Both the position numbers and the translations under genes were made by a program. DNA of 64,000 nt from UBA7396 sp964527685 (lineage in GTDB: Bacteria > Patescibacteriota > Gracilibacteria > BD1-5 > UBA6164), in NCBI GenBank assembly GCA_964527685.1, contig CAZGOC010000004.1, forward strand, positions 1 to 64,000, read 5' to 3'. Below the pieces are notes generated by a model that worked only from the letters and a program-made list of their open reading frames with translations, made no database searches and had not been told where the DNA came from. Below are positions 11,906 through 23,440 of this stretch, piece after piece (within the stretch, counting starts at the first letter, position 1; the number at the start of each line of letters is the position of its first letter).

Positions 11906-12028
11906 TAAAAAAAATTAATTTAAAAAATATTTTAGTAACTATTATTCTTTTATCAAAGAATAAAAAATCTTTTGACTTAAATAAAAAAAAGTATAATAAA
12001 TATATATTAATAATTTAAAAAAATATTT

Positions 12029-14296
12029 ATGTCAAAAAATCTTGTAATAGTTGAGTCTCCAGCAAAATGAAAAACAATAGAAAAATTTTTATGAGCTGAC
12101 TATAAAGTTGTTGCATCTATGTGACATATAAGAGACTTACCTTCAAAAAACCTTTGAATAGATATAGATAATAATTTTACTCCAGAATATGAAGTAACTA
12201 TTGAAAAGAAAAAAACAGTTGATAGCTTAATAAAACTAGCAAAATCGTCAAGCGAAGTATGGCTTGCTACCGATGAAGATAGAGAGTGAGAAAATATTGC
12301 TTGGCATTTGTGTTATGCTTTAAATTTAGACCCAAAAACTACAAAAAGAATTACTTTTCATGAAATCACAAAAGAAGCAATTACACATGCAATTAAAAAC
12401 CCAAGAAAATTAAATTTAGATCTAGTTGATGCAGGACAAGCTCGTAGACTACTTGATAGACTTTGTTGATTTAAAATATCGCCAGTTTTATGGAAAAAAG
12501 TAAGGAAATGACTTTCTGCTTGAAGAGTGCAATCAGTCGCTGTAAAACTTATAGTTGAAAAAGAAAGAGAAATAAAAGATTTTAAGGCAGTTGAAAGTTT
12601 TAAAGTAAGTGCTTTATTAAAATATGAAAAAAGTATTTTAAAAACAACTTTAACAAAAATTGATTGAAAAAATAAAAACTTTAAATCAAAAGAAGATGTT
12701 TTAAAATATCTTCATACTTTGTATCAAGATTTGTCTAGTTTAAAGGAGTGAGTTGATAAAAAATGAAATATTGAAATTATTATTTGAGATAGTATTGATT
12801 TTGAATTACAAGATATTTTAACAAAAGATTGAAAAAAAAGCCCATGAGCTCCATTTACCACTTCTACATTACAACAAGAAGCTTCAAGAAAATTTTGATT
12901 TTGAGTAAAACAAACTATGTGAATAGCTCAAAAACTTTATGAATGAGTTGATTTATGAGACTGAGAAAGAGTTTGATTAATTACTTATATGAGAACTGAT
13001 AGTGTAAATTTATCAGACAATGCTTTATGACAAGCTTGAGAATATATTAAAAAAACTTTTTGAGAAAATTATTTAAAAATAAGAAAATACAAAACTAAAT
13101 CTTCATCTGCTCAAGAAGCACATGAAGCCATAAGACCAACTTATTTAAATAGAACTCCAGAAAGTTTATCAAGTTATTTAGAGCCACAAGCATTAAAACT
13201 TTATACTCTTATTTGGAAAAGAACTCTAGCTAGTCAAATGGAAGATGCAAAAATAGAAACAACTATTTTTGATTTTTCACCAGCCCACAAAAAAAATGAA
13301 TCTTATATAACTTCTTGAGAAGTTGTCAAATTTGACTGATTTATGAAACTATATATAGAATGAACAGATGATGAAGAAGATGAAGAAAATAACAATTTAT
13401 TGCCAGATATAAAGATAAAATCAATTTTAAAATCAAAAGAAATTCAAGCACTACAAAGTTTTTCAAAACCACCAGCAAGATATACAGAAAGTAGTTTAGT
13501 TAAAAAGCTTGAAAGTGAGTGAATTTGAAGACCATCAACTTATGCTCCAACTATTTCAACTATTATGGATAGATGATATGTAGAAAAATTTGAAAAAAAA
13601 TACTTAATTCCTACAGAAATTGCTTTTATAGTAAATGATTTTTTAGAAAAATATTTTACTAAAATGATGGATTATCATTTTACTTCAAGTATAGAAGTAG
13701 AGTTTGATGAAATATCTAATTGAAAGCTTCAATTTCAAGATATGTTAAAAAATTTTTGGGAAAAAACTTTAAAAAAAGATTTAGAAAATGCAGGTGAAAA
13801 TGCTGAAAAAGTAGTTGTGAAAGTAGGAAAATCTTGTCCAAAATGTAATAATGACTTAATTTATAAATTTTCAAAAACTTGAAAATTTATTTGATGTAGT
13901 TCATACCCTGAGTGTGATTATATTGAAAATCTTGAAGAAGAAAATAATAAATTACAAGCATTAAAAGATAAATATGAATGAAAACCTTGTCCTGATGGAA
14001 TAGAAGGAACAATTGTAGTAAAAACTTGAAGATTTGGACCATTTTTAGCATCAAGTGAGTATCCAAAAGTAAAATGGATTTGAAAGATTGTCTCAGATAA
14101 AGATGAAATTTTAAATGAAATTTTAAAAGAAAAATGACTTTTAATTGACGCAGAGAGTGGGGAAGAGCTTGTTGTTAAAAATTCAAAAAGATGACAATTT
14201 TTAGCAGCAAAAAACTATCCTGAAGTAAAAATTGCAAAAAATATACCTAAAAATGTTTGGGATGAGTTAAATTTAAGATTAACAAATAAAATATAA
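12029..14296 (+). CDS. topA: DNA topoisomerase I
   Basis: A 755-residue type IA topoisomerase that relaxes negative supercoils. The N-terminal Toprim domain shows VIVESPAKGKTIEKFLG and DEDREGENIAWHL; the catalytic tyrosine lies in GLITYMRTDS (~residue 328). A C4 zinc ribbon (CPKCNNDL and CSSYPECDY) starts near residue 608 and is followed by two more topoisomerase C-terminal repeats ending near 740. Many conserved glycines are TGA, for example the one in SPAKGKT. It heads a tight cluster topA-rnc-yggT-ftsW/rodA with gaps or overlaps of a few bases. Confidence 0.97.
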
Positions 14297-14297
14297 A

Positions 14298-15035
14298 ATG
14301 GTAATTACAAAACAATTATTTGAAAATGAAATTTATATAGAAAAAGTAAAAAAACTTCTTAATTCATTAGATATAAAACCAAATTCTTTTAATAATTATT
14401 TACTTGCTTTTGTGCATCGTTCTTTAGTAAATGAAAAACCAGATTTATCTCCAGAACATAATGAAAGACTTGAGTTTTTATGAGATGCAGTTTTAGAGCT
14501 TGTAATAACTTCAAAATTATTTTTGGATTATCCAGATAAACCAGAATGAGTTTTAACAGACTTTAGAAGCTCTATAGTTAAATGAAAAACACTCTCAAAT
14601 GTAGCAAGAAAACTTGATTTTCAAAACTACTTAATACTTTGAAAGTGAGAAGAATTAGGTTGATGAAGAGATAATGATTATTTACTTGCAAATGCTACAG
14701 AAGCTTTTATTTGAGCTATGTATTTAGATTTATGATATGAGGAAGTAAAAAACTTTATTTTAAAAAATATTTATATAAATTTAGATGAAATTATTAACAA
14801 TAATTGACTAAAAGAGTATAAATCTTTATTACAAGAATATACTCAAAAAGTTTTTTTAATAACTCCAGAATATCGTCTTCTTTCACAAGAGTGATTAGAT
14901 CATCAAAAAACATATGTATCGTGAGTTTTTTTGTGAAATTTAAAGATTTGAACTTGAACTTGATCAAGTAAGAAAAAATCTCAAGAAAAACGAGCAGAAG
15001 ATGCTTTTATTAATAAAGAAAAAATTAAACTTTAA
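14298..15035 (+). CDS. rnc: Ribonuclease III
   Basis: A 245-residue double-strand-specific RNase. The signature NERLEFLGDAVLELV sits near residue 56 and the second acidic site in ANATEAFIGAMYLDLG near residue 135. A double-stranded-RNA-binding domain follows (~residues 172-240, with a lysine-rich GSSKKKSQEKRAEDAF end). The gene begins 1 nt after topA and its stop overlaps the next start (TAATG). It would process rRNA precursors and other structured RNAs. Confidence 0.95.
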
Positions 15036-15286
15036 TGGAAACAATAATACTTGCAATTTACTTTTTTTTAAATTTTGTACAAATTTTTATATTTGTAGAT
15101 GTGATTTTATCATGGTTAACTTTATTTTGATTAAAGTTAAGACCTAAAATAATATCAGATTTAATAGATCCTATGTATTTTTATGTTAGAAAATATATAA
15201 AAACATCTTTTTGACCTGTTGATTTTACTCCTTTAATTATTTTGATAATAATATCTTTATTACAAAATTTAATAATTAATCTATAA
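15035..15286 (+). CDS. YggT-family membrane protein
   Basis: An 83-residue protein with two transmembrane helices (~1-28 and 60-82) joined by a short basic loop containing a P-x-R pattern (LRPKIISDLIDP). This matches half-length YggT proteins, which are found beside cell-division and envelope genes in many bacteria and have no defined enzymatic role. It overlaps rnc by one base and precedes the ftsW/rodA gene by 6 nt. Confidence 0.75.
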
Positions 15287-15292
15287 TTAGAA

Positions 15293-16525
15293 ATGTTAAA
15301 TAGAGAAGTTGATTTTAAATTATTTGTTGCTGTTTTTTTGCTAATAATTTTTTGAATGATAATGATTTCATCAGTATCAGTTTATTGAAGTTTTAAAGTA
15401 ACATCTCAAACAACTTGAAGCAGTGAAGATGCTTATAATTATTTTTATGTATTTAGAAATATAATACATGTAGTTATTTCTATGGTTTTGTTATTATTTG
15501 TTGTAAAAATACCTTATACAATATTTGAAAAATATGCTAAAATTATTTTTTGATGAAGTTTATTTTTAATGATTTTACTTTTTTTAATTTGAGAAAATTA
15601 TAATTGAGCTACTTGATGGATTAAATTGCCATTAATACCTTTTTTATTGCAACCAGTTGAGTTTTTAAAACTATGAGTAATTATTTTTTTGGGGTATTTT
15701 TTTAAAAAACAAAAGTCAAAAATTCATACATTTCAAGATTGATTTGTTCCATTTATGGCATTTTTAATATGAATTGTAATTATTTTATGATTACAGCCTG
15801 ATTTTTGATCTGTTATGATTATTGCTCCAATAATGACTATGATGTTTTTTATTGCTTGAGCTAGAATAAAATATTTAGCTATATTTTTCCTATTTTGAAT
15901 AGTCTTAATTTTGTCTGTTTATAATTTATGAAAATATGATAAATCAATTCCTGAATCAAGAACAAAATTATCATATATTACTGATAGAATAGATAATTTT
16001 CTAACTGATGAAAAAGATTCAATAAAAAATGAAACTATCAATTATCAAACAAAACAAGCTTTAATAGCTATATGAAGTTGATGATTTTTTGGGTTATGAT
16101 TTTGAAATTCTATACAAAAATTTTGATACCTTCCTGAAGTTCAATGAGATTTTATTTTCTCTGTAATTATTGAAGAATTAGGATTTATTTGAGGTTTAGT
16201 TTTGCTCTCTTTTTATTTTTTTATATGATATAGAGGTTATTTAATTTCTTTAAATAGTAATGATTTATTTGCAAAATATGTAAGTTTTTGAATAACTACT
16301 TGGATTTTAACTCAAGCATCTGTAAATATATGAGTTAATTTAAATATAATTCCACTTACTTGATTAACACTTCCTTTTATAAGTTATTGATGATCTAGTT
16401 TAATTTCTTTAACTATATGACTTTGAATTTTGCTTAATATTTCAAGATATGTTGAAGAAGACAAAGTTTCATTTTGACTAAAAAGAAAATCATCTTTTTC
16501 TTCTTGAAAAGTTAATTTGTATTAA
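15293..16525 (+). CDS. SEDS-family peptidoglycan polymerase (FtsW/RodA)
   Basis: A 410-residue protein with about ten membrane helices. SEDS-family landmarks are present: an early SVYGS segment, LQPDFGSVMII in the middle, an extracellular loop with YQTKQALIAIGSGG, and the C-terminal signature PFISYGGSSL. These proteins polymerise glycan strands from lipid II with a class B PBP partner. No PBP gene is adjacent, so FtsW and RodA cannot be told apart here. It is the last gene of the topA cluster, and its terminator is shared with the convergent gene. Confidence 0.92.
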
Positions 16526-16554
16526 AAAAGCAAAGATTAATCTTTGCTTTTTTT
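16524..16554. terminator. Bidirectional terminator
   Basis: Palindrome AAAAAAGCAAAGAT / ATCTTTGCTTTTTT between convergent genes; it overlaps both stop codons. Confidence 0.85.
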
Positions 16555-16998
16555 GTTTAATTTTTTTAATTCTGCATTAAATATCTTTTCTAAATTTGCT
16601 TTTATATTTGCTCTATCTTTTTTTATTTCTTTAACTAATACTTTATCTTCTGTAGTTAGAGTTTCTCAATTTAATAATTTGTCAATTACTGCTTCTTTTG
16701 CTAATATTTTTTTAAATTCTTGTTCCATTTTTTGTTTTAATTCAAGTAATTTTTTTTCAAAAAATTCTTTTTTTTGTTTTGGAGTCATATTTTTTAAAAA
16801 ATTTAACTCTTTTATATTTAATTTATTATTATCAAATCAAAAATTTTTATTTAAATCCATCATAAATGACTTTTTTCAATCTAATTTTGTTCAAGAATTA
16901 ATTTCTCCAGTTTGAATAGAGTTTTGTGCAAAAGTTATAGTACTAACTGATAATGCTCAAATTAAAGCAATACTTGTAATAATTTGTTTTTTATTCAT
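16537..16998 (-). CDS. Small secreted coiled-coil protein
   Basis: A 153-residue protein with a clear signal peptide (MNKKQIITSIALIGALSVST, cleavage probably after TFA near residue 24). The mature part is lysine/glutamate-rich and probably forms a coiled coil (~65-150). No family recognised. About 100 nt upstream of the start lies an 18-bp inverted repeat whose core is also found upstream of another secreted-protein gene at 51663. Confidence 0.7.
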
Positions 16999-17084
16999 AT
17001 ATTTTTATGTTTATTAAATAAATTAAATTATATGTAAAAATTAAGATTACTTATTTTATTTAATAAATCAAGTTTTATTTTTTT

Positions 17085-17126
17085 AATTGTACTATCATAC
17101 CTAAACATAGGTATGATAGTACAATT
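17085..17126. repeat. 18-bp inverted repeat with shared core
   Basis: Arms AATTGTACTATCATACCT and AGGTATGATAGTACAATT around the loop AAACAT. The central 16 nt (TACCTAAACATAGGTA, 17098-17113) recur exactly at 51772-51787. It lies between the divergent secreted-protein gene (16998) and metG (17193). No T run follows the metG side, so an operator or RNA leader element is as likely as a terminator. Confidence 0.7.
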
Positions 17127-17192
17127 TTTAGATGAATATTGATTTTTTTTTAAAAAAAACTATTATATAAAAAATTAATAAAAACTAATATA

Positions 17193-18770
17193 ATGAAAAA
17201 TACTTTTTACATAACAACTCCAATTTACTATACAAATTGAATTCCACATATTTGACATGCTTATACTTCTTTGATTTGTGATATATTAACAACTTATCAC
17301 AAAATATCTTGAGATAAAGTAAAGTTTGCAACTTGAGTAGATGAAAATAGTCAAAAAGCTTTAGATAAAGCAAAAGAGGCTTGAATGGATATTATTTGAT
17401 ATCTTGATATGATGGCTTCAAAACATAAAAAAGTTTGGGATTGACTTGGTATATGATACACTGATTTTATTAGAACAACTGAAAAAAGACACCATAATTT
17501 AGTAAGAGAAGTTTTACAAAAATGTTTTGACTCTTGAGATATTTATGAGTGAATTTATGAATGAATGTATTGTGTAGGATGTGAGGGCTTTAAAAAAGAT
17601 GAAGACCTTGTTTGTTTAAATAAAACAACAAATGAAACTTTTCCATTTTCTCCAAAAGTAAAAATGAGTGAAAATATCATAAAAGTTTGTCCAGATCATT
17701 TAAAAGAACCTCAAATTTTAAAAGAAAAAAATTGGTTTTTTAGACTTTCAAAATATCAAAAATATTTAGAGGATTTTTATAAAAATAATCCAGATTTTGT
17801 AGTTCCAGAAAATAGATTTAATGAAGTTAAGGCTTTTGTAAATAGATGACTTGATGATTTTTCTATTTCAAGAGAGTCAAATACTTTTTGAATAAAACTT
17901 CCATTTGATGAGTCTCAAGTGACTTATGTTTGGTTTGATGCATTATTTAATTATATTACTTTGTGTAAATATCCAGATAATGGGGGAGATGATATGAATT
18001 TTTGGCCAGCAAATTTACATGTAGTTGCAAAAGATATTATCAGATTTCATGCAATATTTTGGCCAGCAATGTTAAAATCAGCTTGATATGAAATGCCAAA
18101 ACAAATTTTAACAACAGGTTATTTTACACTTAATTGACAAAAAATCTCAAAATCTCTTTGAAATGCTATTGATCCAGCCCTATTTTGCAATAATTACTCA
18201 AAAGATTTACTGACTTTGTATATGATGAGTTCAATAAATATAGGTCAAGATGGAGATTTTAATACAAAAGATGCTATAAATCAATACAATGCTCGCCTTG
18301 CAAATAATTTATGAAATTTAGTAAATAGAGTAGTTGTTTTAAGTTTGAAAATAGATAAAGAATTAAATAGTTGAGATGTATCATTTTTAGATATTGAGAA
18401 ATTAATAAATAATTGAGAGAATAATTTTAAAAATTATAATTTAAAACAAATTTTAGATGATAGTTTTAAATTTCTTGATTATTTAAATGATTTTACTACC
18501 AAAAAAGAACCTTGGCAAATGATTAAAGATGAAACAAAATTAGAAGAAACAAAAGAAGTTTTATACACTATTGCAGAATGATTAAGACAAGTTTGACTTG
18601 TATTATACCCATTTTTCCCAGAGAAAATGGATGAAATGTTTAATAAATTTTGATTAAATAATTATAAAGAGATTTTAGAAAAATGATGATTAAAAGATTT
18701 ACAAAATAAAAAAGAAAGTTTTAAAATTCTAGAAAAAGGAGCTAATTTATATAATAGATTTGAAGTTTAA
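17193..18770 (+). CDS. metG: Methionyl-tRNA synthetase
   Basis: A 525-residue class I synthetase charging tRNA-Met. The HIGH motif is in TPIYYTNGIPHIGHAYTS (its glycine is TGA), the KMSKS equivalent is QKISKSLGNAID near residue 330. A connective-peptide zinc region retains CVGCEG and a later VCPDH (near residue 168). The anticodon-binding helical bundle follows to the end; there is no C-terminal tRNA-binding (EMAP-like) domain. It is followed 19 nt later by the dUTPase fusion gene. Confidence 0.97.
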
Positions 18771-18789
18771 TATTTAAAAATAATAAAAA

Positions 18790-19554
18790 ATGAAAGTAAG
18801 AATTAAAACACCAGACAATAAACCTTTATTTTATGAAACTCCTTGAGCTTGTTGATTTGATTTTAAATGTGTTTGAGAACATATTTTTGAACCTTGAGAG
18901 TTTAAACTAGTTGAAACTTGAACAGTTGTTGAAGTGCCAGAAGGGTATGTTTTACAAATAGTTCCAAGAAGTTCTACTTATAAAAAACACGGACTTATAC
19001 AAGTAAATTCAGTTTGAATTATAGATATTGATTATTCTTGAGATAATGATACTATAAAATTTCCTTATATGAATATGTCAGGACAAAGACAAATTATTGA
19101 AGATGGAACAAGAATAGGGCAATGAGTATTTGTAAAAATAGAAAAAGCTGAATTTGAAGTAGTTGAAAGTATGTGAAATAAAGATAGAGGATGATTTTGA
19201 ACAACTTGAACTAAAGAAAATCTAACTATAAAAGCAGAAATTAAAACAAAAAAAATTACTATAAAAGATAGTTCTTGAGTGTTTTTAAAAGAAATTGATG
19301 TAAGAGTTTGAGAAAATTTATTAAGACAAATTCAAGATGCTTGAATTGATATACCTTATGCTTGTTCAAATGGTATTTGTTGAGCTTGTATGTGTACTAT
19401 TGAAACTTGATGAGAAGCTTTAAAAAAAGACTTACTTATGGAACCAGGGCTTCCTTTAGCTCCAGAAGAAATTTTAACTTGTGTTTGATGACTTAACAAA
19501 GAAGTTTTAGAATCAGACCCAAATAAAGAAATTATTTTACAAACTTTTTATTAG
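18790..19554 (+). CDS. dut: dUTPase fused to a 2Fe-2S ferredoxin-like domain
   Basis: A 254-residue two-domain protein. Residues 1-140 are a trimeric-type dUTPase, which turns dUTP into dUMP and pyrophosphate: motifs GAGGFDF (19-25), PRSS (59-62), GIIDIDYSGD (76-85), RIGQ (108-111) and the P-loop-like RGGFGTTG (133-140). Residues ~150-254 look like a plant-type 2Fe-2S domain with C192-x4-C197-x2-C200 and C231. The joining region lacks a stop or frameshift. I know of no standard dUTPase with this extension. The second domain could be an electron carrier or only a structural cluster. The gene is probably co-transcribed with metG. Confidence 0.85.
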
Positions 19555-19556
19555 AA

Positions 19557-19628
19557 ATGATAACAATTTATTCTAAAGAACCATCTGCAAAATTAAATTG
19601 AAAAAATAAAAAAAGGTTTAACTATTAA
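19557..19628 (+). CDS. Possible 23-residue peptide
   Basis: A short ORF starting 3 nt after the dUTPase fusion gene: MITIYSKEPSAKLNGKNKKR plus three residues, stop TAA. It could be a small gene, a decayed gene remnant or chance. Confidence 0.2.
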
Positions 19629-19665
19629 AAAATAGATGACTGAAATGAGCTAAATTTTTTAATAT

Positions 19666-19698
19666 AAGAGAGATCAAATTAATTTGCTCTCTCTTTTT
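19666..19698. terminator. Terminator between convergent genes
   Basis: Inverted repeat AGAGAGATCAAATT / AATTTGCTCTCTCT (one mismatch) followed by a T run. Confidence 0.8.
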
Positions 19699-19700
19699 AA

Positions 19701-20729
19701 TTATCTAAAAAATTTAAACCAAATAGTTTTTAGTGCTATATTTATAGCATTTGATGATTTTTGTCATTTACTAAGAGAATAATCAGTATATAGTATATCA
19801 ACTGGTACTTCTTTAAATTTAATATTTTTTTGTGAAATTATATCAATTATTTCAGAAGCATGTCACATACCATCTATTGAAATAGATAATTTATTTAAAA
19901 CTTCTTTTTTTAAAACTCTATATCAATTATGGCTATCTGTTAGTTTTAAACTACTTATAAAATAAGTAAATAGTATTCAAAGTTTTAAAATAATCTTTCT
20001 TGATAAAGATACATTTGTTTGAGTTTTTTGTATAAATCTAGATCATAAAACAATTTCTAGGTTTTTATCTTTTTTAAACTCATTTAAAAATTTCTCTAAA
20101 TCTTTAAGTTGATGTTGTCAATCAGCATCGTAAGTACATATAAAATCAACACTTCAATATCTTCTTATATATTCAAATCAAGTTTCTAAAGCTCGTCATT
20201 GTCATCTATTTTTATAGTGATGTAATACAACTATTTCATCTTCAAATTCTTTTAAAACTTCTCTTGAGTTATCTTTTGATCAGTCATTTACAACTATAAT
20301 GTTTTTTTCTCATGCATTTAGTAGATTTAAAATAGTATTTTTTATAACTTTTTCTTCATTATAAGATGCTATAACAAAAGACACTTCTCAACTTATTTTT
20401 TGTTTTTTACTATTTTGTATAGCTATTTCTCTAATAAGTTTTGTTATATCTTCTTTTGTTGATTCTATTTTATTTAAAAGTAAAATAACAAAATAAAGTA
20501 AAAATATTATTGCACCATAAACTAAAACATCTGCTCATCTTTGAAGTCAAAAAAAGCTTCAAAATTTATTTAATATTCAAGGAAAAAATGAAAAAATAGG
20601 TAAAAATATTCCAATTCAAATAAAAACTAAAAAATGTAATGCATTAAATTTTTGTTTTTTAGCAATATCAAGAGATATTAAAAGTAAAACTACTCATGAA
20701 ATTATAAAAAATACTTGAAGTAAGTTCAT
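19701..20729 (-). CDS. DUF2304 + family 2 glycosyltransferase
   Basis: A 342-residue protein. The first ~100 residues contain three hydrophobic helices of the DUF2304 type; a GT2 glycosyltransferase domain follows from about residue 115: VSFVIASYNEE, IVVNDGSKDNS, the D-x-D region CTYDADGQHQ, and DSHNGYRVL. This matches dolichyl-phosphate mannose synthase-like enzymes that move sugars from nucleotide donors to polyprenyl phosphate. The fusion of both parts into one gene suggests a membrane-tethered enzyme for envelope glycans or glycolipids. It stands alone between two terminators. Confidence 0.85.
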
Positions 20730-20787
20730 TTTAATTAAATTATTTTTATAAATTATTTTTAAATATATGAATTTACTTTAAAAAATC

Positions 20788-20822
20788 AAAAAAAACTTTT
20801 GCCTATAGGCAAAAGTTTTTTT
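20788..20822. terminator. Bidirectional terminator
   Basis: AAAAAACTTTTGCC / GGCAAAAGTTTTTT around a TATA loop, 12 nt below the stop of the muramidase gene. Confidence 0.8.
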
Positions 20823-20834
20823 AAGTGTATAATT

Positions 20835-22376
20835 TTAAGCATAAAAATGTTTTTTTATTGCATTATCATAATTATTTTGTGCATACATAGGTCAATTATA
20901 ATAATAAGCAATTTTCTCAAAATTTGGAGTGTCTCATTTCATAGCATTATGTAGTGTAGTATTAGATTTTACAAAATTTGCAAAAGCATTGAATTGATTT
21001 TCTGGAGTTTTAATTGCTTCAACAAAACTACTAACATTTTCATATCAACACACTTTATGATTAAATCACATAATTTGAAATCATCAAAAACTAGTAGCTA
21101 AAAGTTTTGCATCTTCTGGTGAATTTCATTTTCTTAATTCTCTATCATAAACATGTTTTTCAAATCTTGTTGCTGACATATTTCAATTTGATTCTTGTTT
21201 TAAAATAGATTGAATAATTTTTGATGAAATTCATAAATTTTCTGCTGTTTTTTCAATCATAGCTTTCATATCTCAATTTTCAATTGAAGAAAAATCTATT
21301 TTAGTATTTGATACTTTTACAAAGTTTTCAATTTTTTCTTGTGAAAATCAGTATAATTCAGCTTTATCTTTCCATTTATCTGGAGAAAATTTTTGTAATA
21401 TTCAAATAGAAAGATTTTCATCATATTTTCAATCTGGTAAATTATCTGAAGCTTCAACTTTACCTCTAATTCTATCAAATTCAGTAAAAGCATCTTCTAA
21501 AATCACTTTTACTTGTTCCTCAGGTGTATTTTTCACTAAATCTCCAAATACTATATTTGCAAATTTTGGATCAATTCCTCTATTTATTGCTTCGGAAACA
21601 ATTTGATGATGAGCATCTGTATTATTTTTTAAATATTCTGAAGTTTTAGATGTATTTATAGTGTTTATTTGTTCTATATCTTGCTGAGTCCTCAATCATG
21701 ATACTTTTACTTTTGTTCATTCATGAATTGTTAATCTTTCGTTTCCTAAAGTAAAAAATTCTCATCATATATTTGCTCTAGAATATGTTTTCCCTCATAC
21801 TATAACCATTCATACTTCTTTAGGTAAAACTTGTCCAGCTGTAGTTTTTAAATATAATTCTCTATTAAATTTTCAATCAAAAGAAAAAGTAAAATCTATC
21901 TCTTTTATTTCTCAAGAAACAACTTCACTACTATCTATATGGTTTTTAGTAATATATTGCAATCTTTTTTCAGTAGGAATATTTAAAAATTCTTTATTAT
22001 CTATTGATTTCAATGCATTTACCTCTTGAGGTGAAAGTTTTTTGATTTCAGTTTGAACTTCACCAAGTAGTTGTGATAACTCTTTTTGAATTTCTGCTCA
22101 TAGTGCTCAATATTGTTTTAATTCTCATTGGTATTTTTTGATTTTTTCAGCTATTTCATGATATTCTTTATCTTTAGGATCACCATCTTTCAAAAGAGAT
22201 GTTCTTAATCTTCATTCTATAGCTCATACAAATTTTTCAGAAAGTTTTAATGTTTCAAAATCTTTTCTTAAAGTATTTACTCTTTCTTTATTTTCTAAAG
22301 ATAAATGAGATAAATCTGGTTTTATTTGAGAATTTTCTATAGTTTGTGGCTCATTTTGTTTTTGTATTTCAGACAT
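20835..22376 (-). CDS. Protein with C-terminal N-acetylmuramidase domain
   Basis: A 513-residue protein. The C-terminal ~170 residues match the N-acetylmuramidase (DUF3380) family known from phage and bacterial lysins: QESNGNMSATRFEKHVYDREL with the catalytic-type glutamate, GGFQIMGFNHKVCGY, and YYNGPMYAQNNYDNAIKKHF. The N-terminal 350 residues contain a coiled-coil stretch (~45-125) and a beta-rich region with GVIVGGKTYSRAN-like strands of unknown role. No signal peptide is visible. It could degrade peptidoglycan of its own wall or of other cells. It is upstream of no other gene on its strand but follows pilT by 17 nt, so co-transcription with pilT is likely. Confidence 0.75.
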
Positions 22377-22393
22377 ATTTTATTAGTTAAATA

Positions 22394-23437
22394 TTAATTA
22401 TATCTATCAAGTAATGCTATATTTTCTTCATAAACTTCTTTTGAAATTAACTCTTTTTTAAATAAATTATCTAAACTATCCTTCATGGTTATCATTCATG
22501 ATTCTTTTCAAGTTTCCATAGCATTTGATATTTGGTGAGTTTGATTTTTTCTAATCATATTTGCTACTGGAGTTGTATTAATTAATACTTCTACTGCTGG
22601 AACTCTTGAATTTTTATCTGAAGTTTTTAATAATTGTTGCCAAACAACTCAAAGTAAACTTTCTGATAATTGTTGTCTAACTATTTCTTTTTCATCTCAA
22701 GGAAACATATCAATTATTCTTGCAATAGTTCTTGAAGCACCTGAAGTATGAAGAGTTGCAAAAACTAAATTTCAAGTTTCTGCAGCTCTTAAAGCTAGTC
22801 TAAAAGTCTCTAAATCTCTCATTTCTCAAATCATAATTACATCAGGAGCTTGTCTTAAAGCATATTTTAATCAATTATCAAATGATAAAGTATGAGTTCA
22901 AACTTCTCTTTGCTCAATAATTGATTTTTGATTTTGATAAACAAACTCAATTGGGTCTTCTACTGTAATAATATGTTTTGAAAAGTTATTGTTTATTTCT
23001 CTTATTAGAGAAGCTAGTGTAGTTGATTTACCACTTCAAACTGCTCAAGTAATTAAAACTAGTCAGTTTTTTTTATGAGTAAATGATTTTAAAATTTCTG
23101 GTAATTCTAGTGATTCAAAACTAGGAACATTTGTCTTAATTGGTCTAAAAACAAGTGAATATCAATCTTTTTGAACAAAAGCATTTACTCTAAATCTTGA
23201 AAATCATTTTAATTCTATTGAAAAATCAAGTTCTAAATTTTTTAAAAATTCTTCTTTTTGATTATTTGACATAATCGATAAAACTAAATTTTTTGAATCT
23301 TCTTTAGAAATAACCTCTAAATCATCTAAAAAATATATTTCTCAATATATTTTTAAACTTGGTTTTGATCCTCAATTTATAATTATATCTGATGCATTTT
23401 TTTCAAGTGCTAGTTTTAGTATATCTGCTATTTGCAT
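22394..23437 (-). CDS. pilT: Type IV pilus retraction ATPase PilT
   Basis: A 347-residue secretion-type ATPase. Walker A is LITGAVGSGKSTT, the Asp box is ITVEDPIEF, Walker B is DVIMIGEMRD, and the His box is VFATLHTSG with ASRTIARIIDMFP, all in PilT order. PilT depolymerises type IV pili and drives twitching or DNA uptake. Length matches the family. No pilin or assembly genes are adjacent. The gene sits in a minus-strand run 23965 to 20835 with small gaps. Confidence 0.95.
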
Positions 23438-23440
23438 ATT

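Noticed and set aside
16544..16915. A 123-codon plus-strand ORF rich in Phe/Leu/Ser
   Set aside because: It is the antisense shadow of the secreted coiled-coil gene on the minus strand (16537-16998), which has signal peptide, start and terminator.
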